Positions 25,233 through 35,483 of a DNA stretch of 64,000 nt are shown one piece after another. The notes beneath the pieces are model-generated. The model worked only from the letters and a program-made list of their open reading frames with translations, was not told where the DNA came from and ran no database searches. The stretch lies in contig NZ_QSBV01000012.1 of assembly GCF_003465825.1 (NCBI RefSeq), positions 1-64,000 of the forward strand. Direction: 5' to 3'. Every line of letters begins with the position of its first letter. Position 1 is the stretch's first letter. A program made the translations under genes and the position numbers. The stretch is from Collinsella sp. AF02-46-1 (lineage in GTDB: Bacteria > Actinomycetota > Coriobacteriia > Coriobacteriales > Coriobacteriaceae).

Positions 25233-26396
25233 CTATTTAATCACGCGCACGCGATACATCGACGGAATCTGCTTGAGCGCCTCGATCGTGCTGCCGTCCA
25301 GGTGCTCATCGGTGTCGAACATGGTGTAGGCGTTCTCGCCAGCGGACTCGTTGGTCATGCGCTGCACATTGGCGTTGTCCTTGGCGAGAATGGCCGTGAT
25401 CTGGCCGATCATGTTGGGCACGTTGGCATGCAGGCAGGCAATACGGCTTGCGGCGCGCGCCTTGCCCATGCTGCAGGCGGGGTAGTTGACGCTGTGCGCG
25501 ATGTTGCCGTTTTCCAGGTAATCCTTGAGCTCGCTGATGGCCATGTCGGCGCAGTTGGCCTCGGCCTCGCCGGTGCCGGCGCCCGAATGCGTGGTGATAA
25601 ACGTATTGGGCATCTTGACGGTCTTGGGCGTGGCAAAGTCGCAGCTAAACCAGCTGAGCTTGCCCTCGCGCAGGGCGGCGTCGACGGCGTCTTCGTCAAT
25701 GATGGTCTCGCGCGCGTAGTTGATGAGCACGGCGTCGGGCGCTAGCAGGTTAATCTGCTCGGTGCTGATCATACCGATGGTGTCGGCCTTGCTGGGCACG
25801 TGCACGGTGAGGTAGTCGCAGCCGCGGCACAGATCCTCGAGCGTGCCCACGCGCTGCACCTCGCGGCTCAGCACCCACGCGTGCTCGACGGAAATGAACG
25901 GGTCGTAGCCGTAGACGTCCATGCCCAGATCGACACAGGCGTTGGCGACCTTGGAGCCCACGTTGCCCAGGCCGATGACGCCAATGCGCTTGCCCTTGAG
26001 CTCGCGACCCACAAAGGCCTTCTTGGCCTTCTCGGCGTCGACTTGGATATCGGGGTCGTCGGCGTTGTCGCGCACCCAGTTCATCGACTGCACCACGCCG
26101 CGGCTCGAAAGCACCAGCATGCCCAGGACGAGCTCCTTGACGGCGTTGCTGTTGGCGCCGGGGGAGTTAAAGACAACGACGCCCTTCTTGGCGTACTCCT
26201 CGACGGGGATGTTGTTGACGCCGGCGCCACAGCGGGCGATGGCGCGGATGCCCTCGGGCAGCTCGTAGCCGTGCAGGTCGGTCGAGCGCATCAGGATGGC
26301 GTCGGCCTCCTCGGCGGTGCTCACAAATTCGTAGCCCTCGCCAAACTCGACTTCGCCGTCTTTGGTGATGTCGTCGATGGTCTTGATCTTGCGCAT
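25233..26396 (-). CDS. serA: D-3-phosphoglycerate dehydrogenase
   Basis: This 387-residue enzyme oxidises 3-phosphoglycerate to 3-phosphohydroxypyruvate with NAD, the first step of serine synthesis. The Rossmann motif is IGVIGLGNVGSKVA (about 135-150). Catalytic Arg and Glu lie in the NYARETIIDED and nearby segments, and the His is in TTHSGAGTGEAE. An ACT domain at about 318-387 (ANVPNMIGQITAILA) likely binds serine for feedback inhibition. It lies 69 bp downstream of serC on the same strand and shares its transcript and terminator. Confidence 0.93.
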   Translation of the reverse strand: MRKIKTIDDITKDGEVEFGEGYEFVSTAEEADAILMRSTDLHGYELPEGIRAIARCGAGVNNIPVEEYAKKGVVVFNSPGANSNAVKELVLGMLVLSSRGVVQSMNWVRDNADDPDIQVDAEKAKKAFVGRELKGKRIGVIGLGNVGSKVANACVDLGMDVYGYDPFISVEHAWVLSREVQRVGTLEDLCRGCDYLTVHVPSKADTIGMISTEQINLLAPDAVLINYARETIIDEDAVDAALREGKLSWFSCDFATPKTVKMPNTFITTHSGAGTGEAEANCADMAISELKDYLENGNIAHSVNYPACSMGKARAASRIACLHANVPNMIGQITAILAKDNANVQRMTNESAGENAYTMFDTDEHLDGSTIEALKQIPSMYRVRVIK

Positions 26397-26465
26397 GGAA
26401 AGCTCCTTAGCAGGTTTGTTTAAAACAAGTGGTTTGAAGTGGCTGGTCGGCCCGCTCGTTGCGGG

Positions 26466-27590
<1,125 letters not shown>

Positions 27591-27724
27591 CTTCTAGTTC
27601 CCCTCGTAGTCGTTTGAACGTTCGGGATACTTTAGCACAGTGGAGCGTCAGGCGCGACCGCATCACGGTAAAACTCGAGTGCGCCGCTATGATTTACAGG
27701 ATGGTTACATGGGGGAGGGGTGCT

Positions 27725-27802
27725 TTACTCCTCGGGCAAATCCAAATCTGCGAGCGAAGGCATGAGGTTCTCTAGGCGCTTGATTTCTTCGTCGCAAATT
27801 AG
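27725..27802 (-). pseudogene. Possible remnant of a gene 3' end
   Basis: Between two stops on the minus strand a 25-codon frame reads ICDEEIKRLENLMPSLADL, ending DLPEE and TAA. It looks like a typical acidic protein C-terminus, but it has no plausible start or ribosome site. It may be a decayed gene end, or chance. Confidence 0.25.
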
Positions 27803-27816
27803 CTAACCCCTGGTCA

Positions 27817-29418
27817 CTACGACGCCAGCGTGGCGATGACGGCTTCGTCGCCGGCGTATATGAGGGTGTTGCCGTCGGGGATGATCGTTTGGCCGTCGCG
27901 CTTGAGCATCACGACGATAAACGGGTGCTTGCCTTGCGGCACATCGCGCAGGCGCTGGCCGGCCAGGCGACCGTGGGGGGTCACGGTGACCTCGCGCAGC
28001 GTAACCTCGGCACGCTCTTCAAACGTCGGGGCGGCCATAACCAGAAGGTCGCCTTCCTCGATCACGGTATCGCCGTTGGGCAGCACGGGGTGCGCGCCGT
28101 CGCGCAGCACCAGAACCACAAGCATGTCCGTCGCACTGCCAATGTCGGCGAGCGAACGTCCGGCAAACGGATGTCCAGCTCCCATCTTGAGCTTGACGAA
28201 CGACATGCCGTCCTCGTCGCGGTAATCGTTAAAGGTGCGGCGCACGTCGCCTTCCGCATCGATCATATCGAGCTTCTTCGCCACCGCCGGCAGCAGCGAG
28301 CCCTGCACCACAATGCTAGACACGGCAATCACAAACACCAGGTCAAATAGGTCGTGTCCGCCGGGAACACCTGCCACCACGGCAAAGAGACTAAAGACGA
28401 CCGAAGCTGCTCCGCGCAGACCCGCCCAGCTTACGAGCGCGACCTGGCGGGGGTTCGTCTTAAAGGGCGCCAGGAGCATGCCGACGGCGATGGGACGGCT
28501 CGCAAAGAGCATAAACGCCATGAGCGCCAGGCCCGGCAGCAGCATTTGCGGCAGGCGGGCGGGCGTCACGAGCAGGCCGAGCAAGAAGAAGATCGTCATC
28601 TCGGCCATCTCGGTGAGGGTGTCAAAGAAGTGCGCCAGCTCGACCTTGCCGGTGATGTCGCTCGCGCCCAGCACAATGCCGGCCAGGTACACGGCCAAAA
28701 AGCCGTTGCCGCCCAGGTAGCTCGGCAGCGCGTAGGCGACGATTGCCACGGCGAACAAAAAGATGGTCTGCGCGCCCTCGGCTGTTGCGCGTGCGCGTTC
28801 AATCAGGTGGCCCGCCGCCCAGCCGATGGCAAGGCCCAGGCCCACGCCCAGGATAATCTGCTTGGCCAGCAGTGTGGGAATGTTGATGTCGCCGCCGGCT
28901 GCGAGTGTGGCGAGCACGGCGGTGAGCATGTAGGCGACGGGGTCGTTGGAGCCCGATTCGACCTCGAGCAGCGAGTCGGTGCCGCCCCTCAGCGAAAGGC
29001 TGTGCTCGCGCAGAACGCTAAAGACGCTGGCCGCGTCGGTGGACGCCACAACCGATCCCAGCAGCAGGCCGCCGATCCAGTCGAAGCCCAGTACAAAGTG
29101 CGCGAACACGCCGGTAATGCCGGCAGTGATGACGACGCCGAGCGTGCTCAGCAGCACCGCAGGCGCGGCGACGGGCTTGGCACGGTCGATGTTGGTGTTA
29201 AAACCGCCGTAGAACATGATGAACAGCAGCGCCGTGCTGCAGACGGTTTCGGTGAGCGCGTAGTCGCTAAAGTCGATGTGAGCCGGGCCGTTGACGCCCA
29301 ACAGCATGCCGAGCGCGATAAAGATGAGCAGGGTGGGGAAGGGGAGTTTTTTGCCGACGGGCTTGATGGTCAGGCACAGAATAATAACGAGGCCGATAAA
29401 GAGAAGGATCTGGTTCAT
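27817..29418 (-). CDS. K+/H+ (NhaP2/CvrA-type) antiporter with TrkA-C domain
   Basis: This 533-residue CPA1-type cation/proton antiporter exchanges potassium or sodium for protons across the membrane. About 12 hydrophobic helices fill residues 1-385. The ion-site region reads VASTDAASVFSVLR and ESGSNDPVAYML, with the conserved acidic residues. The C-terminal 150 residues form cytosolic RCK/TrkA-C-like domains (AGHPFAGRSLADI and GRLAGQRLRDV), which gate such transporters by nucleotide binding. It stands alone. Confidence 0.9.
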   Translation of the reverse strand: MNQILLFIGLVIILCLTIKPVGKKLPFPTLLIFIALGMLLGVNGPAHIDFSDYALTETVCSTALLFIMFYGGFNTNIDRAKPVAAPAVLLSTLGVVITAGITGVFAHFVLGFDWIGGLLLGSVVASTDAASVFSVLREHSLSLRGGTDSLLEVESGSNDPVAYMLTAVLATLAAGGDINIPTLLAKQIILGVGLGLAIGWAAGHLIERARATAEGAQTIFLFAVAIVAYALPSYLGGNGFLAVYLAGIVLGASDITGKVELAHFFDTLTEMAEMTIFFLLGLLVTPARLPQMLLPGLALMAFMLFASRPIAVGMLLAPFKTNPRQVALVSWAGLRGAASVVFSLFAVVAGVPGGHDLFDLVFVIAVSSIVVQGSLLPAVAKKLDMIDAEGDVRRTFNDYRDEDGMSFVKLKMGAGHPFAGRSLADIGSATDMLVVLVLRDGAHPVLPNGDTVIEEGDLLVMAAPTFEERAEVTLREVTVTPHGRLAGQRLRDVPQGKHPFIVVMLKRDGQTIIPDGNTLIYAGDEAVIATLAS

Positions 29419-29671
29419 GGATGGTGTCCGCTCCTGGGTGGTTGGCGTGGCACGGTCAGTTGTCTGCGGTTATTTGTACCCAAAGATGGTGGGTTTATGG
29501 GGTTGGATTGCGGGCGTGCGCGATATCGTCATAGACGGCTGCCGTCTTTGCCTCTGCTTGGAAACCCTTTCCAGCTTTATTGCAACGGAGTACAATGGGT
29601 AACGTTTAAGTTCAACTTGAAGTTTTAGTTGCGGCGCCGGGCTTCGGCCGCAATGCAAGGAGAGGCGTACC

Positions 29672-30511
29672 ATGGCGATCTATGTGACATCTGATGCTCA
29701 CGGGCACGTGCGTGCGCTTGACGAGGCCCTGTCTAAGATCTCGTTGACGTCCGACGACACGCTGTACGTGCTGGGCGACATGATCGATCGCGGGCCCGAT
29801 CCGGTCGGCGTTATTAAGCTCGTGCGCTCGCTGCCCAACGCCCACGTGCTCAAGGGCAATCACGAGCAGATCATGCTCGATGCCATCATTGGCCAGGATC
29901 CGCTCGATGCCGAGACCTGGGATATCAACGGTGGCTGGACGACGCGCGAGCAGCTCAACGACATGGAATTTGAGGCATACGAGGAGCTCGTGCGATGGAT
30001 GGCCGCGCTGCCGCTCTACGCGGTGGCCGAGACCGAGGAGCGCCCGTACCTGCTGGTGCATGCCGGCATCCAGACCGAGGCGGCGCGCGCGTTTTTGCTT
30101 GAGCATGGTGTCGATTGCGGTGACGGCAGGGGAGCGGTCGATGCCGATAGCGAGCTGCTGCGGCAAATGCTCGCCGTGCAGTCGTTCGATGACCTGCTGT
30201 GGATTCGTCACGGCTATTGGGATGCGCCGACGGGACTGCTTTCTGCCGAGGGCGAGGGGCCGGTCGTGGTGAGCGGCCACACGCCAACGGTGTCGCTCGG
30301 GCGTTATTGCGAGGTAGGTGGCCTTGCGGGACTCGATGAGGAGTCGGGCCGCGGGCAGATTGTGCGTCTGGGTGGCGAGGATACCGCCGGCGTGCCCGAT
30401 CGCATCGATATCGACTGCGCCGCCGCCACCGGCTCCGAGTTCGGTCGCGTGGGCATCCTGCGCCTTGATGACGGCGCCGAGTTCTATGCGAACATCAACC
30501 CAGGCGAATAA
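29672..30511 (+). CDS. PPP-type metallophosphoesterase
   Basis: This 279-residue calcineurin-like phosphatase close to ApaH, PrpA and serine/threonine phosphatases has metal and catalytic motifs SDAHGHVRAL, GDMIDRGPDPVGV and KGNHEQIM. Later motifs are LLVHAGI and VVSGHTPTV. It may dephosphorylate proteins or dinucleotides. The ATG at 29672 follows AAGGAGAGG. The gene converges on the flippase gene, and the gap between them is filled with hairpins. Confidence 0.9.
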   Translation: MAIYVTSDAHGHVRALDEALSKISLTSDDTLYVLGDMIDRGPDPVGVIKLVRSLPNAHVLKGNHEQIMLDAIIGQDPLDAETWDINGGWTTREQLNDMEFEAYEELVRWMAALPLYAVAETEERPYLLVHAGIQTEAARAFLLEHGVDCGDGRGAVDADSELLRQMLAVQSFDDLLWIRHGYWDAPTGLLSAEGEGPVVVSGHTPTVSLGRYCEVGGLAGLDEESGRGQIVRLGGEDTAGVPDRIDIDCAAATGSEFGRVGILRLDDGAEFYANINPGE

Positions 30512-30524
30512 TCGGTGCAAAGGG

Positions 30525-30556
30525 TAGCTAATTTGGGACGGAGCTTTTTTGACTAC
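30525..30556 (+). repeat. Partial copy of the 41.7-kb inverted-repeat arm
   Basis: TAGCTAATTTGGGACGGAGC followed by TTTTTTGACTAC matches the arm of the large repeat at 41700 almost base for base over TTTGGGACGG.GCTTTTTT. Confidence 0.6.
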
Positions 30557-30638
30557 TTTCGGAGAATAGCGCCTTTTTGCTCGGTAAGCGCGAGAAATGA
30601 GGAGCGTCTGCGTCCTCGGCAGTGCGAAAATGCTCAAA

Positions 30639-30684
30639 AAACCGTCGCAACGGAGTCAAACGACGTTGCGACGGTTCTTTTTTG
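30639..30684. terminator. Bidirectional terminator between metallophosphatase and flippase
   Basis: AACCGTCGCAACG pairs with CGTTGCGACGGTT, flanked by an A-run on the left and TTTTTT on the right. The 13-bp stem is perfect. Confidence 0.85.
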
Positions 30685-30696
30685 GCTGCCCGCTGG

Positions 30697-30819
30697 CTAA
30701 GTGAGTAGACTTTTTTGGAAATGCCGAGCAGCCGGCAAATTTGCCTCAACAAAACCGCAGGTCACTGACTTGTGTTTTGCCGGTGTGGTCAGGGATTCGG
30801 CAAAAGTCTACTCACTTAG
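30697..30819. repeat. Large inverted repeat (19-21-nt arms)
   Basis: Arms CTAAGTGAGTAGACTTTT (from 30697) and AAAAGTCTACTCACTTAG (to 30819) bracket an 80-bp interior. Read on the minus strand, the interior contains GACCTGCGGTTTTGTTG, a core also present in the inverted repeat at 51811. Confidence 0.8.
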
Positions 30820-30866
30820 TTTTGCGTGTCGCAAATCGTCCGCAACGAGACCCCCCATTGCGCCAA

Positions 30867-32447
30867 TTAGGCGCCGTACGGGTTGCGGTCGCGTTCGATG
30901 CGTTGGCGGATGTGGGCGTATTCGATAATCAGCAGCACCAGGAGTAGGGCCATGATGGCTAGGTAGCTCACCACGGCGCCCATCAGACCCAGCAGCTTAA
31001 TCAGGATCACCGGCACCACCACGCTTACGGCGAAGCAGATCAGGTAGATCTTGGTGACATCGCCGGCGTGGCGCAACACCGTGATAATGGCATAGATAAA
31101 GTCGATTGCCGCGGTGACGCCGCCGGCGACAACCATTAGCAGTGCAAGCGTGCGGTAGCGCTCAAAGTTGAGGCCGTACATAAAGCTCATGAGGGGAATG
31201 CCGGGGCCTGCCATAAATGCGGCGCACGCTCCAGTAATGACTACGATCAGTGCCATAACGGCAACAATAATCAGATCAAAGCGGCGACGCTTGCGCGGAT
31301 TCGCCCAAATGCTCGACAGACGTAGGAGCTGCGGTTTATAGATAAATCCAATGCTCAACAAAATGGCCTGCGCCGGAAAAAACAGTGCATTAAAGTACAG
31401 CTGATATTTGTATGCCAGCGTGCCCTCCATCACAAACTTGGGCATGCTCTCGATAAGGTTGAACAGGAACAGCGCACCAAAGAGCGGGGCGCACTGGACA
31501 AACAGGTGGCCAGCCTCGCGCAGACTCATGCGGCGTGATTTTTCGGTTTCGAGCAGGGCGAGCGGGGCGGTGACCAGCACGAGCGAGGCAATCGCGGCGA
31601 TGCCCATGGCCATGGCGGCGATGGGCATGCTGCGCGTGAGGAACAGTGCCACGCTAAAGACCGCGATGACGCCGACGGATCGTAGCGTTTGGCTCATGCC
31701 GGCCAGGTAGAGTTTGTCGGCCTGCTGCAGGCGGCCCTCGTACACGTCGGCAATGCCGTCGATCACCTTATACAGGTAGACGCCCAGGCCGATTGTGGCC
31801 ATCTGCGCATCGTAGCCGCGGGCGCTGCTGTACACCAGGCCGCATGCCAGCGCGAGCGCTCCGCAGAGCCAGCGGTTGAGCTGGTAGGAGGCGAAGGAGG
31901 TCTTTTCGTCGATGTCCGAGACCTGAAAGTTGCGCACGCCGTAGTTGCACGCGATCATGATGAGCGTGCCGGTGACAAAGGCGATGGAGAATTTGCCAGC
32001 CTCCTCGGCGCCCACGAGCTGTGTGGACACGATGGTGAGCAACGGAAACACCATGCCCCACACGGCGGTGCCCAGGGTATTCCAAAGGTAGTCGCGACGG
32101 GTGGCGTGATCTTCGTACTCGGCTTCTTGCGTGGAGAAGCCGCCGCCGTAGACGGCTCCGAGCAGGCGGTTCCACCAGGCATTGACCATGCGGTGGATGG
32201 GGCCGGGTTGGCGATCGCGCTCGCGACGACGGCGTGTGGCCTGGCTGCTGTCGGGACCGCCGGCGTTACGTTGGCTTAGTTCTTGGATTCGCGCGAGCTC
32301 CTCGGCGGTGTGCGATGCGGGGAACAGGCCGTTCTCGATGCGTCCGCCCTGGGCCTTTGCGGTGCCGCTGCTCGCTATGGCGGGGTCGGCGACGCCATTG
32401 CGGCGGGCGATGGCGCGGCGGATGCTATCGAGGGGCGTGATGCTCAA
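30867..32447 (-). CDS. Polysaccharide flippase-like (MOP superfamily) membrane protein
   Basis: This 526-residue protein has about 100 soluble Arg/Ser-rich N-terminal residues followed by some 12 hydrophobic helices. The pattern matches Wzx/MurJ-like lipid-linked oligosaccharide flippases and exporters. I place the start at the TTG at 32447 (reads SITPLDSIRRAI next) because AAAGGACT precedes it. An in-frame extension beyond 32447 runs through repeat B copy 2 and is not credible as protein. No glycosyltransferase neighbours, so its cargo is unknown. Confidence 0.78.
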   Translation of the reverse strand: MSITPLDSIRRAIARRNGVADPAIASSGTAKAQGGRIENGLFPASHTAEELARIQELSQRNAGGPDSSQATRRRRERDRQPGPIHRMVNAWWNRLLGAVYGGGFSTQEAEYEDHATRRDYLWNTLGTAVWGMVFPLLTIVSTQLVGAEEAGKFSIAFVTGTLIMIACNYGVRNFQVSDIDEKTSFASYQLNRWLCGALALACGLVYSSARGYDAQMATIGLGVYLYKVIDGIADVYEGRLQQADKLYLAGMSQTLRSVGVIAVFSVALFLTRSMPIAAMAMGIAAIASLVLVTAPLALLETEKSRRMSLREAGHLFVQCAPLFGALFLFNLIESMPKFVMEGTLAYKYQLYFNALFFPAQAILLSIGFIYKPQLLRLSSIWANPRKRRRFDLIIVAVMALIVVITGACAAFMAGPGIPLMSFMYGLNFERYRTLALLMVVAGGVTAAIDFIYAIITVLRHAGDVTKIYLICFAVSVVVPVILIKLLGLMGAVVSYLAIMALLLVLLIIEYAHIRQRIERDRNPYGA

Positions 32448-32550
32448 AGCGGAGTCCTTTCTATTGCTACGCTCTAGTATAGACGCGACGGTGTTCGTTC
32501 GTGTTTTTGAACAGGTTGTTCGATAATTTCGGCGGCGCCATTCAGTAGAC

Positions 32551-32660
32551 GGCATTTGGGGACGTTCCTTATGTGCCGGCACTTTGGGAACGTCCCTAAG
32601 TGCCGGCATCCGGGGTCGCTCCTTGGTTGTTGCCTGTTCAAGAGTGTCTCTAACGACTAG
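32551..32660 (+). repeat. Intergenic repeat family B, copy 2 (longest)
   Basis: Three units appear: GGCATTTGGGGACGTTCCTT, GCCGGCACTTTGGGAACGTC and GCCGGCATCCGGGGTCGCTC. A reduced CAAGAGTGTCTCTAACGACTAG-like tail lies at 32639-32660. GACGTTCC and GGAACGTC pair across a GCCGGC centre. It sits between the flippase and pckA promoters. Confidence 0.75.
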
Positions 32661-32799
32661 GCCGCTTGCCTGCGATTTTTGACCGTTGGGCGGGCGCTTC
32701 GCCGTTGCCGCAAAAACGTTTTTGCATATCGGGTACAACGGGCTTTACGTGAGTAAAGTGCGCGCCGCGTCCACGTGTCGCGCTTTTAAAGGAGGCCCC

Positions 32800-34470
32800 A
32801 TGCCTGGTGTTACCCCTGCAGAAGTTCTGTCCAACTTTGGTATTGCGCTGGTCGAAGATCCCGCCGAGAATCAGCCCCGTCTGCTGGTCGATCTACCCGC
32901 CGCGGAGCTCGTCGAGCACGCTATCCGCCGCGAAGAAGGCCGCATGGCATCCAACGGCGCGCTGGTGATCGAGACGGGGGAGCGCACTGGTCGTTCCCCC
33001 AATGACCGCTTTATCGTCGACACCCCCGATGTCCACGACAAGATTGCCTGGGGCGCCGTCAACCGCCCGCTGTCCGTCGAGAGCTATGAGGCCATCAAGG
33101 CCGGCATCGTCGACTATCTCAACGAGCGCGACGTGTTCGTTACCCGTGGCATGGCAGGCGCCGACCGCAACCACACGCGTCGACTGCTCGTTGCCTGCGA
33201 GCGTGCCAGCCAGGCACTCTTTATCAAGCAGATGCTCGCCCGCCCGCTCGCCCGCGAAATCGCGCGCACCGGCGAGCCCGACTTCTGCGTGCTCGCGGCG
33301 CCCGGTTTCCAGTGCGATCCTGCCATCAAGGGCCTCAACTCCAGCGCCGCCGTGGTCATCAATTTCCAGGAACGCGTGATTCTGGTCGCCGGCACCGGCT
33401 ACTCCGGCGAGATTAAAAAGTCGATCTTTAGCGTCATGAATTACCTGCTGCCCGTCGAGGACGACGTGCTACCCATGCACTGCTCGGCCAGCATGGATCC
33501 CGTCACGCACGAGACCGCCGTGTTCTTTGGCCTTTCGGGCACGGGCAAGACCACGCTTTCGGCCAACCCCACGCGGCTGCTGATCGGCGACGACGAGCAC
33601 GGTTGGTCCGACATGGGCATCTTCAACATCGAAGGTGGCTGCTACGCCAAATGCGAGGGCCTGGACGCGTTCCACGAGCCCGAGATCTTCAACGCTGTCC
33701 GCTTTGGCGCGATCTGCGAAAACGTGGTGCTCGACGAGAACCGCAAGCCCAACTACGACGACATCTCGATCACGCACAACACGCGCGTGGCATACCCTGT
33801 GGAGCACATTCCCAACGCGTGGACCAAGGGCATGGGCACCACTCCAAGCGTCGTGCTCTTCCTGACCTGCGATGCCTTTGGCGTGCTGCCGCCCATCTCG
33901 CGCCTGACGGCCGACGCCGCCATGTATCACTTTGTGACGGGCTTTACGGCCAAGATCCCCGGCACCGAGGTCGGCGTCACCGAGCCCACGCCCACGTTCT
34001 CTTCGCTGTTTGGCGAGCCGTTTATGCCGCTCGACCCCATGGTCTATGCCAAGATGCTCGGTGAGCGCATCGCCGACGGCCGCACGCGTGTGTACCTGGT
34101 CAACACCGGCTGGATCGGCGGCGGCTACGGCGTGGGTCATCGCATCGAGCTTGCCTACACGCGCGCCCTGGTGGCCCGCGCCCTCGACGGTACCATCGAG
34201 GACAGCGAGTTCGTGCACGACGACATCTTTAACGTCGACATTCCCACCACGTGCCACGGCGTACCCGACGGCATCCTGGTGCCGCGCCAGTATTGGCAGA
34301 GCACCGCTCGCTACGACGAGGCCGCGCACAACTTGGCCGTGATGTTCGAGGAGAACTTCGAGAAGAAGTACTCGCACCTGCCCGAATCCGTCAAGGCCGC
34401 CGGTCCGCACGCTCAGGTGCACGCCGACGCCCGTCATCGCGGCCACGGCCTGCTGGGACTTCGCCACTAG
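32800..34470 (+). CDS. pckA: Phosphoenolpyruvate carboxykinase (ATP)
   Basis: This 556-residue ATP-type PEPCK interconverts oxaloacetate and PEP. In fermenting anaerobes it often runs in the carboxylating direction toward succinate and gains ATP. The kinase loop GLSGTGKTTLSA, the metal site LIGDDEHGW and the substrate-binding GERTGRSPNDRF are all intact. A very strong AAAGGAGG lies before the ATG at 32800; an upstream in-frame extension is spurious. A small CTTTAC-GTGA-GTAAAG hairpin sits in the leader. Repeat A copy 3 lies 19 bp after the stop and may serve as terminator. Confidence 0.95.
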   Translation: MPGVTPAEVLSNFGIALVEDPAENQPRLLVDLPAAELVEHAIRREEGRMASNGALVIETGERTGRSPNDRFIVDTPDVHDKIAWGAVNRPLSVESYEAIKAGIVDYLNERDVFVTRGMAGADRNHTRRLLVACERASQALFIKQMLARPLAREIARTGEPDFCVLAAPGFQCDPAIKGLNSSAAVVINFQERVILVAGTGYSGEIKKSIFSVMNYLLPVEDDVLPMHCSASMDPVTHETAVFFGLSGTGKTTLSANPTRLLIGDDEHGWSDMGIFNIEGGCYAKCEGLDAFHEPEIFNAVRFGAICENVVLDENRKPNYDDISITHNTRVAYPVEHIPNAWTKGMGTTPSVVLFLTCDAFGVLPPISRLTADAAMYHFVTGFTAKIPGTEVGVTEPTPTFSSLFGEPFMPLDPMVYAKMLGERIADGRTRVYLVNTGWIGGGYGVGHRIELAYTRALVARALDGTIEDSEFVHDDIFNVDIPTTCHGVPDGILVPRQYWQSTARYDEAAHNLAVMFEENFEKKYSHLPESVKAAGPHAQVHADARHRGHGLLGLRH

Positions 34471-34488
34471 CGTCGCCTCAGACCCAAA

Positions 34489-34523
34489 ACCATCATAAAG
34501 GGGACAGGCACCTTTGTGGTGGT
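34489..34523 (-). repeat. Palindromic repeat family A, copy 3
   Basis: Stem ACCATCATAAAGG against CCTTTGTGGTGGT, with loop side GGGGACAGGCACC (inverted copy). It lies 19 bp after the pckA stop and is followed by TTTT. The two stem changes keep pairing through G-U wobbles. Confidence 0.9.
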
Positions 34524-34524
34524 T

Positions 34525-34553
34525 TTACTCGCGCGGATGACTCGGGTTATAAT
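34525..34553 (+). promoter_or_regulatory. Promoter of the B3/4-domain gene
   Basis: A perfect -10 box TATAAT lies at 34548-34553, with a weak -35 (TTTACT) about 17 bp upstream that touches the end of repeat A copy 3. The leader to the next start is about 140 nt. Confidence 0.65.
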
Positions 34554-34594
34554 ACGCCTAACATATCGCTCCCTTCTCCGGATGGGGGCAGCGT

Positions 34595-34653
34595 AAGCGC
34601 TCTTGTGGCGGCACCGTAGGACTTTGAAGGTGGCCGTCGTAAGGGCGCTTTTT
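34595..34653 (+). terminator. Leader hairpin with T-run (possible attenuator)
   Basis: AAGCGCTCTT (34595-34604) pairs with AAGGGCGCTT (34641-34650), with an inner GGCGGCACC/GGTGGCCGTC stem, and TTTTT follows. It stands between the promoter and the ribosome site of the B3/4-domain gene, where an ordinary terminator makes no sense unless it is regulated. Confidence 0.55.
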
Positions 34654-34697
34654 GTTTAGGCACCCGGGCTCGGGCGCATGCTATGAAGGGAGAGCAC

Positions 34698-35417
34698 ATG
34701 AAGAGTTTCGTTGCCGAGGATTCGTTTTGGGAGCTATTTCCGCAGGCGGCTGTCGGTGTTGTGGTCGTAAAGGGCATGAAGCCCGCGGCTCAGATTCCTC
34801 AAGAGGACGTGGACGCGATTGCGGCGTTGCTCGACCGCGCCAATATCGACGCGGAGCGTCATCTGACCAGCGATACTATCAGCGAGAATGCGCCGGTTAA
34901 GGCATGGCGCGAGGCATATCGCCTATTCAAGACCAAGAAGGGCGCGCGTTGCTCAATTGAGAACCTGCTCAAACGCGTGCTCAAAGGCAAGCCGGTGGGC
35001 CACATTACGCCCGCGGTGGACATTTACAACACGGTGTCGCTGACCTACGCGTTACCCGTAGGCGGCGAGGATTTGCATGCGATCGAGGGAGACCTTCGCT
35101 TGAAGGTGACCGACGGCGGCGACGCGTTCCTGCCGCTTGGCGAGGAAGCGGATGACCCGACGCTGTCCGGCGAGCTGGCCTACGTCGATGATGCGGGCGC
35201 CGTGTGCCGCTGCTGGAACTGGCGCGACGGCGTTCGAACGGCCCTGTCCGACGATTCGGCGGACGCGTTCCTGGCGATTGAGTGCGTAGAGCCCGAGCGA
35301 ATGGGGGACTGCCAGGCCGCCATCGATCGTCTTGCCGATTTGCTCGAGCGCTATCTGGGAGCGACGGTTGTCGTTAAGACGCTTGTGACTCGCGACAATC
35401 CCTGCGTGGAGCTGTAG
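34698..35417 (+). CDS. B3/B4 tRNA-editing-type domain protein
   Basis: This 239-residue protein is related to the B3/B4 domain of the phenylalanyl-tRNA synthetase beta subunit. That domain hydrolyses mischarged tRNA; stand-alone versions are thought to edit or bind aminoacyl-tRNA. The family block KPVGHITPAVDIYNTVSL, GGEDLHAIEGDLRL and CRCWNWRDG are visible. The ATG at 34698 has AAGGGAG five bases upstream; an ATG 15 bp earlier has none. It is transcribed from the TATAAT promoter through a hairpin leader. The natural substrate is not known. Confidence 0.82.
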   Translation: MKSFVAEDSFWELFPQAAVGVVVVKGMKPAAQIPQEDVDAIAALLDRANIDAERHLTSDTISENAPVKAWREAYRLFKTKKGARCSIENLLKRVLKGKPVGHITPAVDIYNTVSLTYALPVGGEDLHAIEGDLRLKVTDGGDAFLPLGEEADDPTLSGELAYVDDAGAVCRCWNWRDGVRTALSDDSADAFLAIECVEPERMGDCQAAIDRLADLLERYLGATVVVKTLVTRDNPCVEL

Positions 35418-35448
35418 CGGCGCCTGCGGATCATGTTCGCCGGTCAAA

Positions 35449-35483
35449 ACCGCCACAAAGGTGCCTATCCCCTTTGTGGTGGT
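35449..35483 (+). repeat. Palindromic repeat family A, copy 4
   Basis: Stem ACCGCCACAAAGG against CCTTTGTGGTGGT, loop side GTGCCTATCCCC, followed by TTTT. It lies 32 bp after the stop of the B3/4 gene. Confidence 0.9.

Noticed and set aside
32448-32738. A 97-residue N-terminal extension of the flippase
   Set aside because: It would be translated from repeat B copy 2, and a good ribosome site lies before the TTG at 32447.
34554-34697. T-box riboswitch in the leader of the B3/4-domain gene
   Set aside because: A GGCGGCACCG segment recalls the T-box bulge, but stem I, specifier loop and the full T-box sequence are not seen and the leader is too short.
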